Assembly: GCF_000614145.1 (NCBI RefSeq)
Contig: NZ_BAKK01000036.1
Location: 1-41,037, forward strand
Reading direction: 5' to 3'
DNA length: 41,037 bases
From: Bacteroides faecichinchillae JCM 17102
GTDB taxonomy: Bacteria; Bacteroidota; Bacteroidia; Bacteroidales; Bacteroidaceae
Each line of letters begins with the position of its first letter. Within the stretch, counting starts at the first letter, position 1. Under the pieces are notes generated by a model. It searched no databases. It saw nothing but the letters and a program-made list of their open reading frames with translations, and had not been told where the DNA came from. Positions 8,182-16,216 of the stretch are shown here, in pieces. A program made the position numbers and the translations under genes.

Positions 8182-10929
8182 CTAAAACAAATTCAACTTA
8201 TTTCTCTGTGCTTCTTCTAATGAAACGGTTTCACGACGTAACATACCGCTCTTTTCACGAAGGTGCTGATATTCTTTCTCTAATTCATCAACCAATTCAA
8301 CTTTTGACTGCTGATTCAATAATCGGGCAGCTATACCAGCATTCTGAGAAGCATCTTTCAGATGAACTACCGGAGCGTGATAAACCGGCGCAATCTTCAA
8401 TGCAGTGTGCATCTTAGAAGTAGTGGCTCCTCCAATAAGAAGAGGAATATCCAAACCGGCTTTCTCTAATTCAGCAGCTACATGTGCCATCTCTTCCAAA
8501 GAAGGAGTAATCAAACCACTCAGTCCAATCATATCCACTTTTTCTTCGATTGCACGTTGAATGATTGTTTCAGCAGGAACCATTACTCCCAAATCCACAA
8601 TCTCATAACCATTACAAGCCATGACTACTCCCACAATATTTTTTCCAATATCATGTACGTCACCTTTTACGGTTGCAAGCAGCACTTTTCCGGCAGAACT
8701 GGTACCTTCCACTTTCTCCATTTCAATAACTGGTTGTAAGATTGCAACAGCTTTCTTCATTGTACGAGCAGTCTTTACAACCTGAGGCAGAAACATTTTA
8801 CCAGCGCCAAAAAGTTCACCAACGTAATTCATTCCATCCATCAACGGACCTTCAATTACATCAACCGCCTTATCGTAAAGAGACAATGCCTCTGCTAAAT
8901 CTTGTTCCAAGTAATCACCAATTCCTTGCATCAAAGCATATTTCAAACGTTCTTGCACAGTTTCTTCCCTCCATGCATTCTGTTTAGCAACTGCTTGTCC
9001 CAAAGTTCCTGACATACTTTCCTTCAAAGATTCAGCCAATTCAATAAGATGTTCGGCTGCATCGGGACGACGATTCAATACAACATCTTCTATCTTTTCT
9101 AGAACATCAGCCGGAATATCACTATAAAGAACAGATGTTCCAGGATTTACAATTCCCATATCCATACCTTTCTGAATAGCATGATAAAGGAATACGGCAT
9201 GCATTGCCTCACGAATATAATTATTACCCCGAAACGAGAAAGAAAGATTACTTACTCCACCACTAATATGCGCCCCTGGAAGGTTTTTCTTTATCCATTC
9301 AGTTGCCTCAATAAAATCTACAGCATAATTGTTATGCTCCTCAATCCCCGTAGCAACAGCAAGGACATTTGGATCGAATATAATATCGTGAGGATTAAAA
9401 TTTATTTTATCTACTAAAAGGCGATAAGCCCGTCCACAAACTTCTATCTTACGCGCTGCTGTATCAGCCTGTCCTTTTTCGTCAAAAGCCATCACTACAG
9501 CCGCAGCACCATATTGTTTGATGATACGTGCATGTTCCAGAAATTTTTCCTCCCCTTCTTTTAAAGAAATCGAATTAACGATTGATTTACCTTGCAGACA
9601 TTTTAATCCGGCTTCAATAACTTCCCATTTAGAAGAATCGATCATTACAGGGACACGCGCTATTTCGGGCTCAGACATGATTAGATTTAGAAAAGTTGTC
9701 ATTTCCGTCTTAGCATCCAATAAGCCATCATCCATATTAACGTCAATTACCAATGCTCCATCTTCTACTTGCTGACGAGCAATGGCAAGAGATTCTTCAT
9801 ATTTTTTTTCATTAATGAGACGAAGGAACTTACGCGAACCGGCAACATTGCAGCGTTCACCTACATTCACAAAGTTTATATCAGGTTTTACCTCCAACAG
9901 TTCTAATCCAGAAAGCCACATACAATCGGGTGCAGCAGCAGGTATATGAGGTTTGGCGTCTCTTATTAAAGCTGAATATTCAGCAATATAAGCATCTGTC
10001 GTACCACAACATCCACCTATGATATTAACCAGTCCTTCCTGAATATATTCTTTCACTTCATGAGCCATTTCCTTAGGAGTCTGATCATATTTCCCCAGAC
10101 TATTTGGAAGTCCGGCATTTGGGTATGCACTAATATAATAAGGTGCACGCGCAGCCAATTGTCTCAAAAAAGGTTTTAGCTGACGAGCCCCAAAAGAACA
10201 GTTCAGACCAATGGAGAAAATATTGGCATGCTGTATCGAAGCCAGAAAGGCTTCTAAGGTTTGTCCGGACAATGTTCGCCCACCAATATCGGATACAGTA
10301 ACTGAAAGCATGACAGGCACTTCTATTCCCACCGTTTTCATAGCCTGTTCGGCAGCAAATATAGCAGCTTTAGCATTTAACGTATCAAAGATCGTTTCAA
10401 TCAGGATTGTATCAACACCTCCTTCGAGCATTGCTTCCATTTGCTGTTGATAGGATGCAACCAAGTCATCGTAAGTCAAAGCGCGGAAAGCCGGATTGTT
10501 CACATCCGGACTCATGGAACAAGTTTTATTAGTAGGTCCCACAGAACCTGCCACAAAACGAGGCTTATCTGGAGTCTTTGCCGTATATTCATCAGCCAAA
10601 TCACGAGCTAACTTCACTGCTGCCAAGTTCATCTCACGCACATATTCTTCTACGTGATAATCAGCCATAGAAACTGTAGTAGAACTAAATGTATTGGTTT
10701 CAATAATATCCGCACCGGCTTCTAAATATTTACGATGAATATCTTGAATAACATCAGGACGGGTCAGGCACAACAAATCATTATTCCCTTTCAACAAGCC
10801 GGGAATATGCGCAAAACGTTCACTACGGAAATCTTCTTCTTTAAGATTATATTGTTGAATCATTGTACCCATCGCTCCATCCAAAATCAGGATTCGCTCA
10901 GGTACAATCTGAGAAATTGTCTTTTTCAT
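8182..10929 (-). CDS. metH: Cobalamin-dependent methionine synthase, short form
   Basis: A 915-residue cytosolic enzyme that transfers the methyl of methyl-tetrahydrofolate via cobalamin to homocysteine. Domains in order: homocysteine-binding barrel with the zinc cysteines C244 (GLNCSFG) and C307/C308 (GGCCGTT); pterin-binding barrel (about 350-610); B12 cap (about 640-735); B12-binding Rossmann domain with DVHDIG (757-762), where H759 is the lower cobalt ligand. The chain ends soon after the B12 domain, so the C-terminal AdoMet-binding reactivation domain of the roughly 1,230-residue E. coli enzyme is absent. The end is not a visible frameshift. The 91-bp gap to smpB is too small for a cobalamin riboswitch, and I see none. 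Confidence 0.95.
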   Translation of the reverse strand: MKKTISQIVPERILILDGAMGTMIQQYNLKEEDFRSERFAHIPGLLKGNNDLLCLTRPDVIQDIHRKYLEAGADIIETNTFSSTTVSMADYHVEEYVREMNLAAVKLARDLADEYTAKTPDKPRFVAGSVGPTNKTCSMSPDVNNPAFRALTYDDLVASYQQQMEAMLEGGVDTILIETIFDTLNAKAAIFAAEQAMKTVGIEVPVMLSVTVSDIGGRTLSGQTLEAFLASIQHANIFSIGLNCSFGARQLKPFLRQLAARAPYYISAYPNAGLPNSLGKYDQTPKEMAHEVKEYIQEGLVNIIGGCCGTTDAYIAEYSALIRDAKPHIPAAAPDCMWLSGLELLEVKPDINFVNVGERCNVAGSRKFLRLINEKKYEESLAIARQQVEDGALVIDVNMDDGLLDAKTEMTTFLNLIMSEPEIARVPVMIDSSKWEVIEAGLKCLQGKSIVNSISLKEGEEKFLEHARIIKQYGAAAVVMAFDEKGQADTAARKIEVCGRAYRLLVDKINFNPHDIIFDPNVLAVATGIEEHNNYAVDFIEATEWIKKNLPGAHISGGVSNLSFSFRGNNYIREAMHAVFLYHAIQKGMDMGIVNPGTSVLYSDIPADVLEKIEDVVLNRRPDAAEHLIELAESLKESMSGTLGQAVAKQNAWREETVQERLKYALMQGIGDYLEQDLAEALSLYDKAVDVIEGPLMDGMNYVGELFGAGKMFLPQVVKTARTMKKAVAILQPVIEMEKVEGTSSAGKVLLATVKGDVHDIGKNIVGVVMACNGYEIVDLGVMVPAETIIQRAIEEKVDMIGLSGLITPSLEEMAHVAAELEKAGLDIPLLIGGATTSKMHTALKIAPVYHAPVVHLKDASQNAGIAARLLNQQSKVELVDELEKEYQHLREKSGMLRRETVSLEEAQRNKLNLF

Positions 10930-11020
10930 TGTTACCTTTTCACTTAATACCTATTAGCACTCTGCCATTCATTGCTCACAGTCCAAGAATAGCCTATCCT
11001 AGACTACAATCTCATATATC

Positions 11021-11471
11021 TTACCGCTTAAACATTCTTGCCATGTCCCGGCGGTCATCTTTTTCTTTTATTGATTCGCGTTTATCATATTCTTTCTTAC
11101 CTTTTGCCAACTACAACCAGTTTCGCCAAACCTTTTTCATTGATAAACAGGCGTACAGGGACAATAGTAAATCCGGGATCTTTAGTTCCCCTCTGAAGTT
11201 TCTCTATTTCTTTTTTATTCAATAACAACTTCCTTTCTCTACGTGCTGTGTGATTATTGTACGATCCATAGAAATATTCGGCAACGTGCATATTTTTCAC
11301 CCACAGTTCGCCTTTCACAAAATAACAAAATGTATCTACTAGGCTAGCTTTACCCAAACGAATAGATTTGATTTCTGTACCTGTCAGTACAATACCTGCT
11401 GTATAGGTATCTACCAATTCATAATCAAACGTAGCACGTTTATTCTTTATATTTACAGGAGGTTGTTTCAT
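11021..11471 (-). CDS. smpB: SsrA-binding protein SmpB, frame broken near the C-terminus
   Basis: SmpB binds tmRNA and delivers it to stalled ribosomes. The open frame from 11471 encodes 124 residues, including the conserved [17 protein letters not shown], and then stops at 11097-11099 just after KLVV. Another frame carries on from about 11112 to a TAA at 11021-11023 with the expected tail [11 protein letters not shown]...[12 protein letters not shown]. The span is 150 codons plus one base, so either one base was inserted or two deleted near 11106-11113. The lost tail is the part that enters the decoding site in trans-translation, so a genuine truncation should be functionally damaging; a sequence error is the simplest reading. 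It lies 9 bp after the Yip1 gene and upstream of metH on the same strand. Confidence 0.85.
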
Positions 11472-11480
11472 CTTTGCATA

Positions 11481-12056
11481 TTAATTAAGTATAGCCGTCA
11501 GTTTGTTGAACACAAATTGAATTACTGTCGGACATAGTATTAACAATAGAGACGACAAAAGGGTGTATTTCAATCGTTGTTTTTCTTCCACTCTCATCAT
11601 TATAGGAGCACCTTCCCACACCACATAAACGATGTAGAACTGCAACAACCAGGCAATAATTCTAAAATCAGGTAAAAGGCCAGTTACGATTTGTAGCAAA
11701 AAAGGTACAACAAGCGCATATCCGGCAAACTGCTGTGTCAATGAGATATTTGCCGACATACCAAACATCCTGATCCCCATCTCATTAATAACATAAGCCG
11801 CCAAAAAGTAACCACCGAATAAGGCTACAGCTACAGCACAACAATTAGTCATAGCTATCTGGAAACTTTGAGGTCCTCCCCATCCATTGGTCAGCAAAGA
11901 ACCAATGAAAACAGACAAACCACATAAACCTATCATAGGATAGACAAAGGTAATAAATACCTTTCGCCTATCCTTTTCCATAAAAATTCCCTCCCAAGCT
12001 TTGACTGGAGAGGAAATCAATTTCATTGCGATGTTAAATAATTCTTTGTAATTCAA
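11481..12056 (-). CDS. Yip1 family membrane protein
   Basis: A 191-residue integral membrane protein with about five hydrophobic helices and the N-terminal SSPVKAWEGI segment typical of bacterial Yip1-domain (PF04893-like) proteins. The function in bacteria is not established. The longest frame begins with TTG at 12054-12056, overlapping the TGA of the NigD-like gene (TTGA), and encodes (M)NYKELFNIAMKLI. The first ATG is at 12024-12026, which would remove ten residues. The overlap and family resemblance favour the TTG start, but this is uncertain. It belongs to a NigD-like/Yip1/SmpB gene string. Confidence 0.8.
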   Translation of the reverse strand: MNYKELFNIAMKLISSPVKAWEGIFMEKDRRKVFITFVYPMIGLCGLSVFIGSLLTNGWGGPQSFQIAMTNCCAVAVALFGGYFLAAYVINEMGIRMFGMSANISLTQQFAGYALVVPFLLQIVTGLLPDFRIIAWLLQFYIVYVVWEGAPIMMRVEEKQRLKYTLLSSLLLILCPTVIQFVFNKLTAILN

Positions 12057-12823
12057 AGTTTGTCGTTATATTTATATTCAAATGAAACTGGAGTTGTTTT
12101 TGTCGGAACTTCTCCATTTGAAAGAGAATTTTTCTCTATTCGAATAATGATATTTGCCGGAAAACTTCCATATTCTTCTTTATATGCAGACAGAACCTCT
12201 TTTAAATCAAAAGTTCTATAAGAAAAATATCTAAGACTTTCTCCTGTTTCTTCCGATTGATGACGCAAATACAAAGTCAAACCTGCGTTCTCTTCCTTAC
12301 CCTTTAATTTATCAGTATAATATACCAAACTAAACTTATGTTTATCAATATTTTCTTTAGCATAATACTGTATAGGTATAACCAAATTATAATTATCAAA
12401 CATTAGCGGCTTAGAATATTCATTCGAAATCTCTATAACAGGTCTATCAGATGCATAGGTATCATCCGCATCCATTTCCTCTGTAATACCGTTAACACTA
12501 TTCCCTGAAATCTTTTGTGCTGCATTGACTGTTATATTGATAGTCTGAGAATTCGGATCCACATCAGTCTTCGTATCATAAGTATACAACATATATATAA
12601 AATCACCAGAATTTACATTGGATAGTTCTGTCACAATATTTTTTGAAATCATTTTATATCCACTGATATCCAGAAAAGATACATAGGCAAACATATTATC
12701 CGTTACTTTTGCTACAGTATAAGCCTGTACCTCAGTATTATCATCACCCTTCAAACAAGAAGTAACAGATACCCCCATTAAAACAACCATTAAGGTCACC
12801 AAGAAAAATTTCATTTGTTTCAT
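12053..12823 (-). CDS. NigD-like lipoprotein
   Basis: About 256 residues. The N-terminus MKQMKFFLVTLMVVLMGVSV followed by TSC is a lipoprotein signal with the Cys near residue 23, and the following acidic LKGDDN is usual for surface or outer-membrane lipoproteins of Bacteroides. The body resembles NigD-like proteins (beta-rich, two domains). NigD was named from a Bacteroides bacteriocin-linked operon, but most relatives have no known job. ATGs at 12832 (three residues longer) and 12814 (three shorter) are possible; I chose 12823 because it leaves a short leader after the -7 element at 12847-12854. The stop overlaps the Yip1 gene start. Confidence 0.8.
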   Translation of the reverse strand: MKQMKFFLVTLMVVLMGVSVTSCLKGDDNTEVQAYTVAKVTDNMFAYVSFLDISGYKMISKNIVTELSNVNSGDFIYMLYTYDTKTDVDPNSQTINITVNAAQKISGNSVNGITEEMDADDTYASDRPVIEISNEYSKPLMFDNYNLVIPIQYYAKENIDKHKFSLVYYTDKLKGKEENAGLTLYLRHQSEETGESLRYFSYRTFDLKEVLSAYKEEYGSFPANIIIRIEKNSLSNGEVPTKTTPVSFEYKYNDKL

Positions 12824-12846
12824 AAACAACATATTTTTAGATTTTG

Positions 12847-12854
12847 CAAAGATA
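12847..12854 (-). promoter_or_regulatory. -7 element for the NigD-Yip1-SmpB unit
   Basis: The minus strand reads TATCTTTGC, a full match to TAnnTTTG, with a predicted start near 12840 and a leader of about 17 nt. No good -33 TTTG is seen. Confidence 0.55.
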
Positions 12855-12907
12855 TAAATTCTAATTCACAATTAATAAATGCTATCACTTAAAAAATACT
12901 GCATCCA

Positions 12908-13408
12908 CTACTTTATTATTTTTGCAAAAAGTTCCAAATGATCATCTACATAACTAGCAATCGTTGCAGTTACCCGTTCTTCCATGTCCAGATATTCTTC
13001 CTCCAGATCATCAAAAGCCTCAAATTGCTCATACATTGCCATAAATTCATCATCGGTTCGTTCCTTCTCTAAGTCCTTACGATTGGCATCATATATCTTC
13101 TTGGCCTTATATATTAATTTAGAAAAACTATCAGCACCCCACAAACGCATCACCTTTGCAAATGGATTATCAAAAATATATCCTCCATAACCATTTTGAA
13201 TCAACTGGCAGAATCCGCCAACCATTATTTCCTCACGTAAAATCTGATAAGCCAACAACGAATGTTGCTCTCCCGTCAACAAAGACATTGTTTCAGCAGT
13301 CAATTCACCGCCAATCACTTCTTTATATTTATCTGTGAATACTTGGATAAATTCATCCATGCCTTCACCTGCGGCAGCCTGTAAAGCCGCATCTGTAATC
13401 TCTATCAT
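12908..13408 (-). CDS. DUF4375 (DMP19-like) protein
   Basis: A 166-residue, acidic, mostly helical cytosolic protein. The central QHSLLAYQILREEIMVGGF and QNGYGGYIFDNPFAK segments match the DUF4375 family, which includes the structural relative DMP19, a DNA-mimic protein of Neisseria. DNA mimicry here is only a family-level possibility, though the C-terminal third is very rich in Asp and Glu (DDLEEEYLDMEE). It has its own -7 element about 25 bp upstream and is separated from the NigD-like gene by about 75 bp. Confidence 0.85.
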   Translation of the reverse strand: MIEITDAALQAAAGEGMDEFIQVFTDKYKEVIGGELTAETMSLLTGEQHSLLAYQILREEIMVGGFCQLIQNGYGGYIFDNPFAKVMRLWGADSFSKLIYKAKKIYDANRKDLEKERTDDEFMAMYEQFEAFDDLEEEYLDMEERVTATIASYVDDHLELFAKIIK

Positions 13409-13432
13409 AGCTCTGTCCTATAAGTTTTGCAA

Positions 13433-13440
13433 CAAAGCTA
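13433..13440 (-). promoter_or_regulatory. -7 element for the DUF4375 gene
   Basis: The minus strand reads TAGCTTTG, a full TAnnTTTG match, about 25 bp upstream of the start codon. No clear -33 TTTG. The repeat array at 13495-13589 lies some 55 bp further upstream. Confidence 0.55.
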
Positions 13441-13494
13441 CGAATTTTTATTCTATTTCCTATAACGATACTCCTATAATCTTACTAAAACAGT

Positions 13495-13589
13495 TTTCCC
13501 CAGACGTACATCCAGGGATTACCGAGACGTACATCCGGGACATCCCCAGACGTACATGTGAAGACTACCCAGATGTACGTCTGGGGAAA
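13495..13589. repeat. Repeat array of 12-bp units at 23-bp period, inside an 18-bp inverted repeat
   Basis: The unit AGACGTACATCC occurs at 13502-13513 and 13525-13536, truncated to AGACGTACAT at 13548-13557, and as an inverted copy (ATGTACGTCT) at 13573-13582. The direct copies are exactly 23 bp apart. The outermost copies form a perfect 18-bp inverted repeat: TTTCCCCAGACGTACATC (13495-13512) and its complement (13572-13589), with 59 nt between. It fills the gap between the stop of the TIGR03987-like gene (13595) and the promoter of the DUF4375 gene. There is no T-run, so it is not a standard terminator. Confidence 0.85.
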
Positions 13590-13594
13590 CTTGT

Positions 13595-13999
13595 TTATTC
13601 ATGCAAATGCATTCCCAAATACACTCCTATTAAATAAGGTATAAGCCAAATACTCCACACAACAATACTAAAGCGATTGAAATGCTGTTTAGCTTTAGCA
13701 GACCCCGTCACATAAGTCCATATCGCCCACGAAGCATGGACAAACATCAAAAGAATAGCAATTGTTCCCGTCACCATATGAATTTCATCATGCAAATGAG
13801 CCAGTTCTGCTATATGTTCCATCAGACTAGTCCCAACCGTATCAGCAACCAATCCCAATAGAAAAAAAACAATATGCCAAAATTTTAGTTTCTTTTGAAA
13901 ACGTTCTCCCCAAACACCAATCGTATAAAAAATCAACGCGGATGAAATTACGCAAATCGCAGCTATTAAATAATGTGTGTCTACCTGATTTAGTTCCAT
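13595..13999 (-). CDS. TIGR03987/HsmA-like four-helix membrane protein
   Basis: A 134-residue integral membrane protein with four hydrophobic helices (about residues 10-28, 42-60, 76-97, 108-128). It carries several histidines near membrane faces (H68 and H71 in ELAHLHDEIH, H89 in FVHASW) and ends in GMHLHE. This agrees with the small family named TIGR03987 or HsmA, of unknown function. Intramembrane and flanking histidines suggest metal or haem binding, but that is inference. It appears to be transcribed alone. Confidence 0.7.
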   Translation of the reverse strand: MELNQVDTHYLIAAICVISSALIFYTIGVWGERFQKKLKFWHIVFFLLGLVADTVGTSLMEHIAELAHLHDEIHMVTGTIAILLMFVHASWAIWTYVTGSAKAKQHFNRFSIVVWSIWLIPYLIGVYLGMHLHE

Positions 14000-14143
14000 A
14001 AGATTTAATTTTCAAATAACAACAACCTCGTAAACAGATAGTTCAATAAGTTTCAATCTTTCAGAAATGCAATCCCGACTTTGCAAACGAAAGAGAAACG
14101 TAAACCTATTTCTTGCTTTTCACAAAAAAGTAATAAATGGCAA

Positions 14144-14174
14144 TTTGCAGAAACAAATAAATCAACTAACTTTG
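14144..14174 (+). promoter_or_regulatory. Near-ideal promoter for the scaffold/GGGtGRT operon
   Basis: TTTG at 14144-14147, a 19-bp gap, and TAACTTTG at 14167-14174: the full Bacteroides promoter consensus. Transcription would start near 14181. It lies inside the upstream part of the longest open frame (from 14081), which shows the real start codon is the later ATG at 14237. Confidence 0.85.
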
Positions 14175-14236
14175 TGGGCGATTTAGAGAATCACGACTAC
14201 GTATTTTTAATTATATCATTTAAAAAAGAGCTAATT

Positions 14237-14938
14237 ATGACTTATTCACACGAAGTGGAACACATGTGTGTTGTAAAGAAGGGCCCTAATCACGGACCGG
14301 CTCCCATACCCGAAGAAGGCAAATGGGTAAAATCAAAAGAAATTGTTGATATTTCAGGTTTGACACACGGTATTGGTTGGTGTGCTCCTCAACAGGGTGC
14401 TTGCAAACTAACACTAAACGTTAAAGAAGGTGTCATCCAGGAAGCTTTAGTGGAGACTATCGGATGCTCTGGTATGACTCACTCAGCTGCTATGGCTGCT
14501 GAAATCCTTCCGGGTAAAACCATCCTTGAAGCATTAAACACAGACTTAGTTTGCGACGCTATCAATACTGCTATGCGTGAACTATTCTTGCAGATCGTGT
14601 ACGGACGTACTCAGTCCGCTTTCTCTGAAGGTGGTTTGATCATCGGTGCTGGTCTGGAAGATTTAGGCAAAGGTCTGCGTAGCCAAGTAGGTACTCTTTA
14701 CGGTACTTTGGCTAAAGGTCCTCGCTACCTTGAAATGGCTGAAGGTTACATCAAAAATATCTTCTTGGATAAGAATGATGAAATCTGTGGATATGAATTC
14801 GTTCACATGGGTAAATTCATGGATGAAATCAAGAAAGGAACCGATGCTAACGAAGCATTGAAGAAAGTTACCGGCACTTACGGACGTGTAACAGCAGAAC
14901 AGGGAGCAGTTAAACATATTGATCCACGTCACGAATAA
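14237..14938 (+). CDS. Iron-sulfur cluster assembly scaffold-like protein (NifU/IscU type)
   Basis: A 233-residue cytosolic protein. Cysteines at 11, 49, 56, 77, 106 and 184 include C49 and C56 (GWCAPQQGACK), C77 (GCSGMTHSAA) and C106, which resemble the three cluster-ligating positions of IscU/NifU scaffolds. The protein is longer than IscU (about 130 residues), with an extra C-terminal domain. The frame is open from 14081, but the promoter at 14144-14174 and the homology begin later, so I use MTYSHEVEHM at 14237. It is followed 18 bp later by the GGGtGRT gene, a pairing seen in many anaerobes; the pair's role is not established. Confidence 0.88.
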   Translation: MTYSHEVEHMCVVKKGPNHGPAPIPEEGKWVKSKEIVDISGLTHGIGWCAPQQGACKLTLNVKEGVIQEALVETIGCSGMTHSAAMAAEILPGKTILEALNTDLVCDAINTAMRELFLQIVYGRTQSAFSEGGLIIGAGLEDLGKGLRSQVGTLYGTLAKGPRYLEMAEGYIKNIFLDKNDEICGYEFVHMGKFMDEIKKGTDANEALKKVTGTYGRVTAEQGAVKHIDPRHE

Positions 14939-14956
14939 TATAAGGAGGAAAAAACT

Positions 14957-15967
14957 ATGATTAGAGAAGTAAAATTCGAAAGCCAAGACCGTCGTATCAA
15001 GGGTATTATTGCTGCCTTGAACGCTAACGGCATCAAAGACATCGAAGAAGCTAACGCAATCTGCGAAGCTGCCGGACTTGATCCTTATAAAACTTGTGAA
15101 GAAACTCAGCCTATCTGTTTTGAAAATGCAAAATGGGCATATGTGGTAGGTACTGCAATCGCACTGAAAAAGCATTGCACAAACGCTGCTGAAGCAGCAG
15201 AAGCTATCGGTATCGGTTTGCAAGCATTCTGTATTCCCGGTTCTGTAGCCGACGACCGTAAGGTTGGTATCGGTCATGGTAACTTGGCTGCTATGTTGCT
15301 GCGTGAAGAAACTAAATGTTTCGCATTCTTGGCAGGTCACGAGTCATTCGCTGCTGCTGAAGGTGCTATCAAAATTGCTGCAAAAGCAGACAAAGTACGT
15401 AAAGAACCATTGCGTTGTATCTTGAACGGTCTTGGAAAAGACGCTGCTCAGATTATCTCTCGTATCAACGGCTTTACTTATGTTCAGACTCAGTTTGATT
15501 ATTTCACAGGTGAACTGAAAGTTGTCCGCGAAATCGCTTATTCTGACGGTCCTCGTGCAAAAGTAAAATGCTATGGTGCTGATGATGTTCGCGAAGGTGT
15601 AGCTATCATGTGGAAAGAAGGTGTGGATGTATCTATCACTGGTAATTCTACTAACCCAACTCGTTTCCAACATCCGGTTGCTGGTACTTACAAGAAAGAA
15701 CGCGTTCTTGCAGGTAAACCATATTTCTCAGTTGCTTCCGGTGGTGGTACAGGTCGTACTCTTCACCCAGATAATATGGCTGCTGGTCCTGCTTCTTATG
15801 GTATGACTGACACAATGGGTCGTATGCACTCTGACGCTCAGTTCGCTGGTTCTTCATCAGTTCCTGCTCACGTAGAAATGATGGGATTCTTGGGAATTGG
15901 TAACAATCCTATGGTAGGTTGTACAGTAGCTTGTGCTGTAGACGTAGCTCAGGCTTTGTCTAAGTAA
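14957..15967 (+). CDS. GGGtGRT protein
   Basis: A 336-residue cytosolic protein containing the signature GGGTGRT at residues 262-268 that names its family. It has nine cysteines, among them C322 and C326 (GCTVAC) near the C-terminus and C93 in FCIPG, which could hold a metal centre. The family has no assigned reaction. It sits 18 bp behind the scaffold-like gene with an AAGGAGG ribosome site (14942-14948), unusually strong for Bacteroides. Codon use in this gene pair is richer in G/C-ending codons than in its neighbours, hinting at high expression. A strong terminator follows. Confidence 0.93.
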   Translation: MIREVKFESQDRRIKGIIAALNANGIKDIEEANAICEAAGLDPYKTCEETQPICFENAKWAYVVGTAIALKKHCTNAAEAAEAIGIGLQAFCIPGSVADDRKVGIGHGNLAAMLLREETKCFAFLAGHESFAAAEGAIKIAAKADKVRKEPLRCILNGLGKDAAQIISRINGFTYVQTQFDYFTGELKVVREIAYSDGPRAKVKCYGADDVREGVAIMWKEGVDVSITGNSTNPTRFQHPVAGTYKKERVLAGKPYFSVASGGGTGRTLHPDNMAAGPASYGMTDTMGRMHSDAQFAGSSSVPAHVEMMGFLGIGNNPMVGCTVACAVDVAQALSK

Positions 15968-15986
15968 TTTAAGTTACTTTTATATA

Positions 15987-16024
15987 AGGAGAATAGCTAT
16001 TTTAATGCCATTCTCCTATTTTTA
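15987..16024 (+). terminator. Intrinsic terminator of the scaffold/GGGtGRT operon
   Basis: AGGAGAAT (15987-15994) pairs with ATTCTCCT (16010-16017), extended by GC/GC across one mismatch, and is followed by ATTTTTATTT. It lies 20 bp past the GGGtGRT stop. Confidence 0.8.
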
Positions 16025-16101
16025 TTTAAAATAGAAAACCAATGGAATAGAGTTTCCATTCACCTACTTATTAAAAAATGAGCTTTTAGCTCTTATTCTC
16101 C

Positions 16102-16216
16102 GATCTGAAAACCGCCAAAATGAAGTCCAGGGAATAAGTCACTGAAAGTTCGCGCTCTATGGGCGTGAACTATTCGTACTTATTGATGGACACGGTGCTT
16201 GGCGGTACCTCAGATC
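16102..16216 (+). ncRNA. Putative structured RNA: 115-nt rod-like hairpin
   Basis: Nested arms pair in order: GATCTGA (16102-16108)/TCAGATC (16210-16216); ACCGCCAA (16111-16118)/TTGGCGGT (16199-16206); GTCCA (16125-16129)/TGGAC (16187-16191); AATAAGT (16133-16139)/ACTTATT (16178-16184); AGTTCGCGC (16147-16155)/GCGTGAACT (16163-16171), with a 7-nt loop. That is 36 bp with small internal loops of nearly equal sides. Two positions (16152/16166 and 16144/16174) are G-U on this strand but A-C on the other, favouring plus-strand RNA. The 3' side also takes part in a terminator hairpin (16201-16248) just before an HTH gene. It could be a stand-alone RNA (6S-like or one of the Bacteroidales motifs), an attenuator leader, or a DNA palindrome. 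No plus-strand TAnnTTTG promoter is visible just upstream. On the minus strand there is a near-promoter (16266-16297) and a weak hairpin plus T-run (16092-16073), so the opposite direction cannot be excluded. Confidence 0.6.

Noticed and set aside
10930..11020. A cobalamin riboswitch upstream of metH
   Set aside because: The gap to smpB is only 91 bp and lacks B12-box-like sequence.
13495..13589. The repeat array as a CRISPR
   Set aside because: Units are about 12 bp with spacers of about 11 bp, one copy is inverted, and no cas genes are near.
13495..13589. The 18-bp inverted repeat as an invertible promoter switch
   Set aside because: The 59-bp interior has no TAnnTTTG element in either direction and there is no invertase gene in the window. 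Read-level inversion could still be checked.
14663..15340. A 225-codon open frame antisense to the scaffold/GGGtGRT operon
   Set aside because: It lies fully opposite two well-supported genes, is rich in Phe/Ser/Cys as expected for an antisense shadow, has no promoter and matches no family I recognise.
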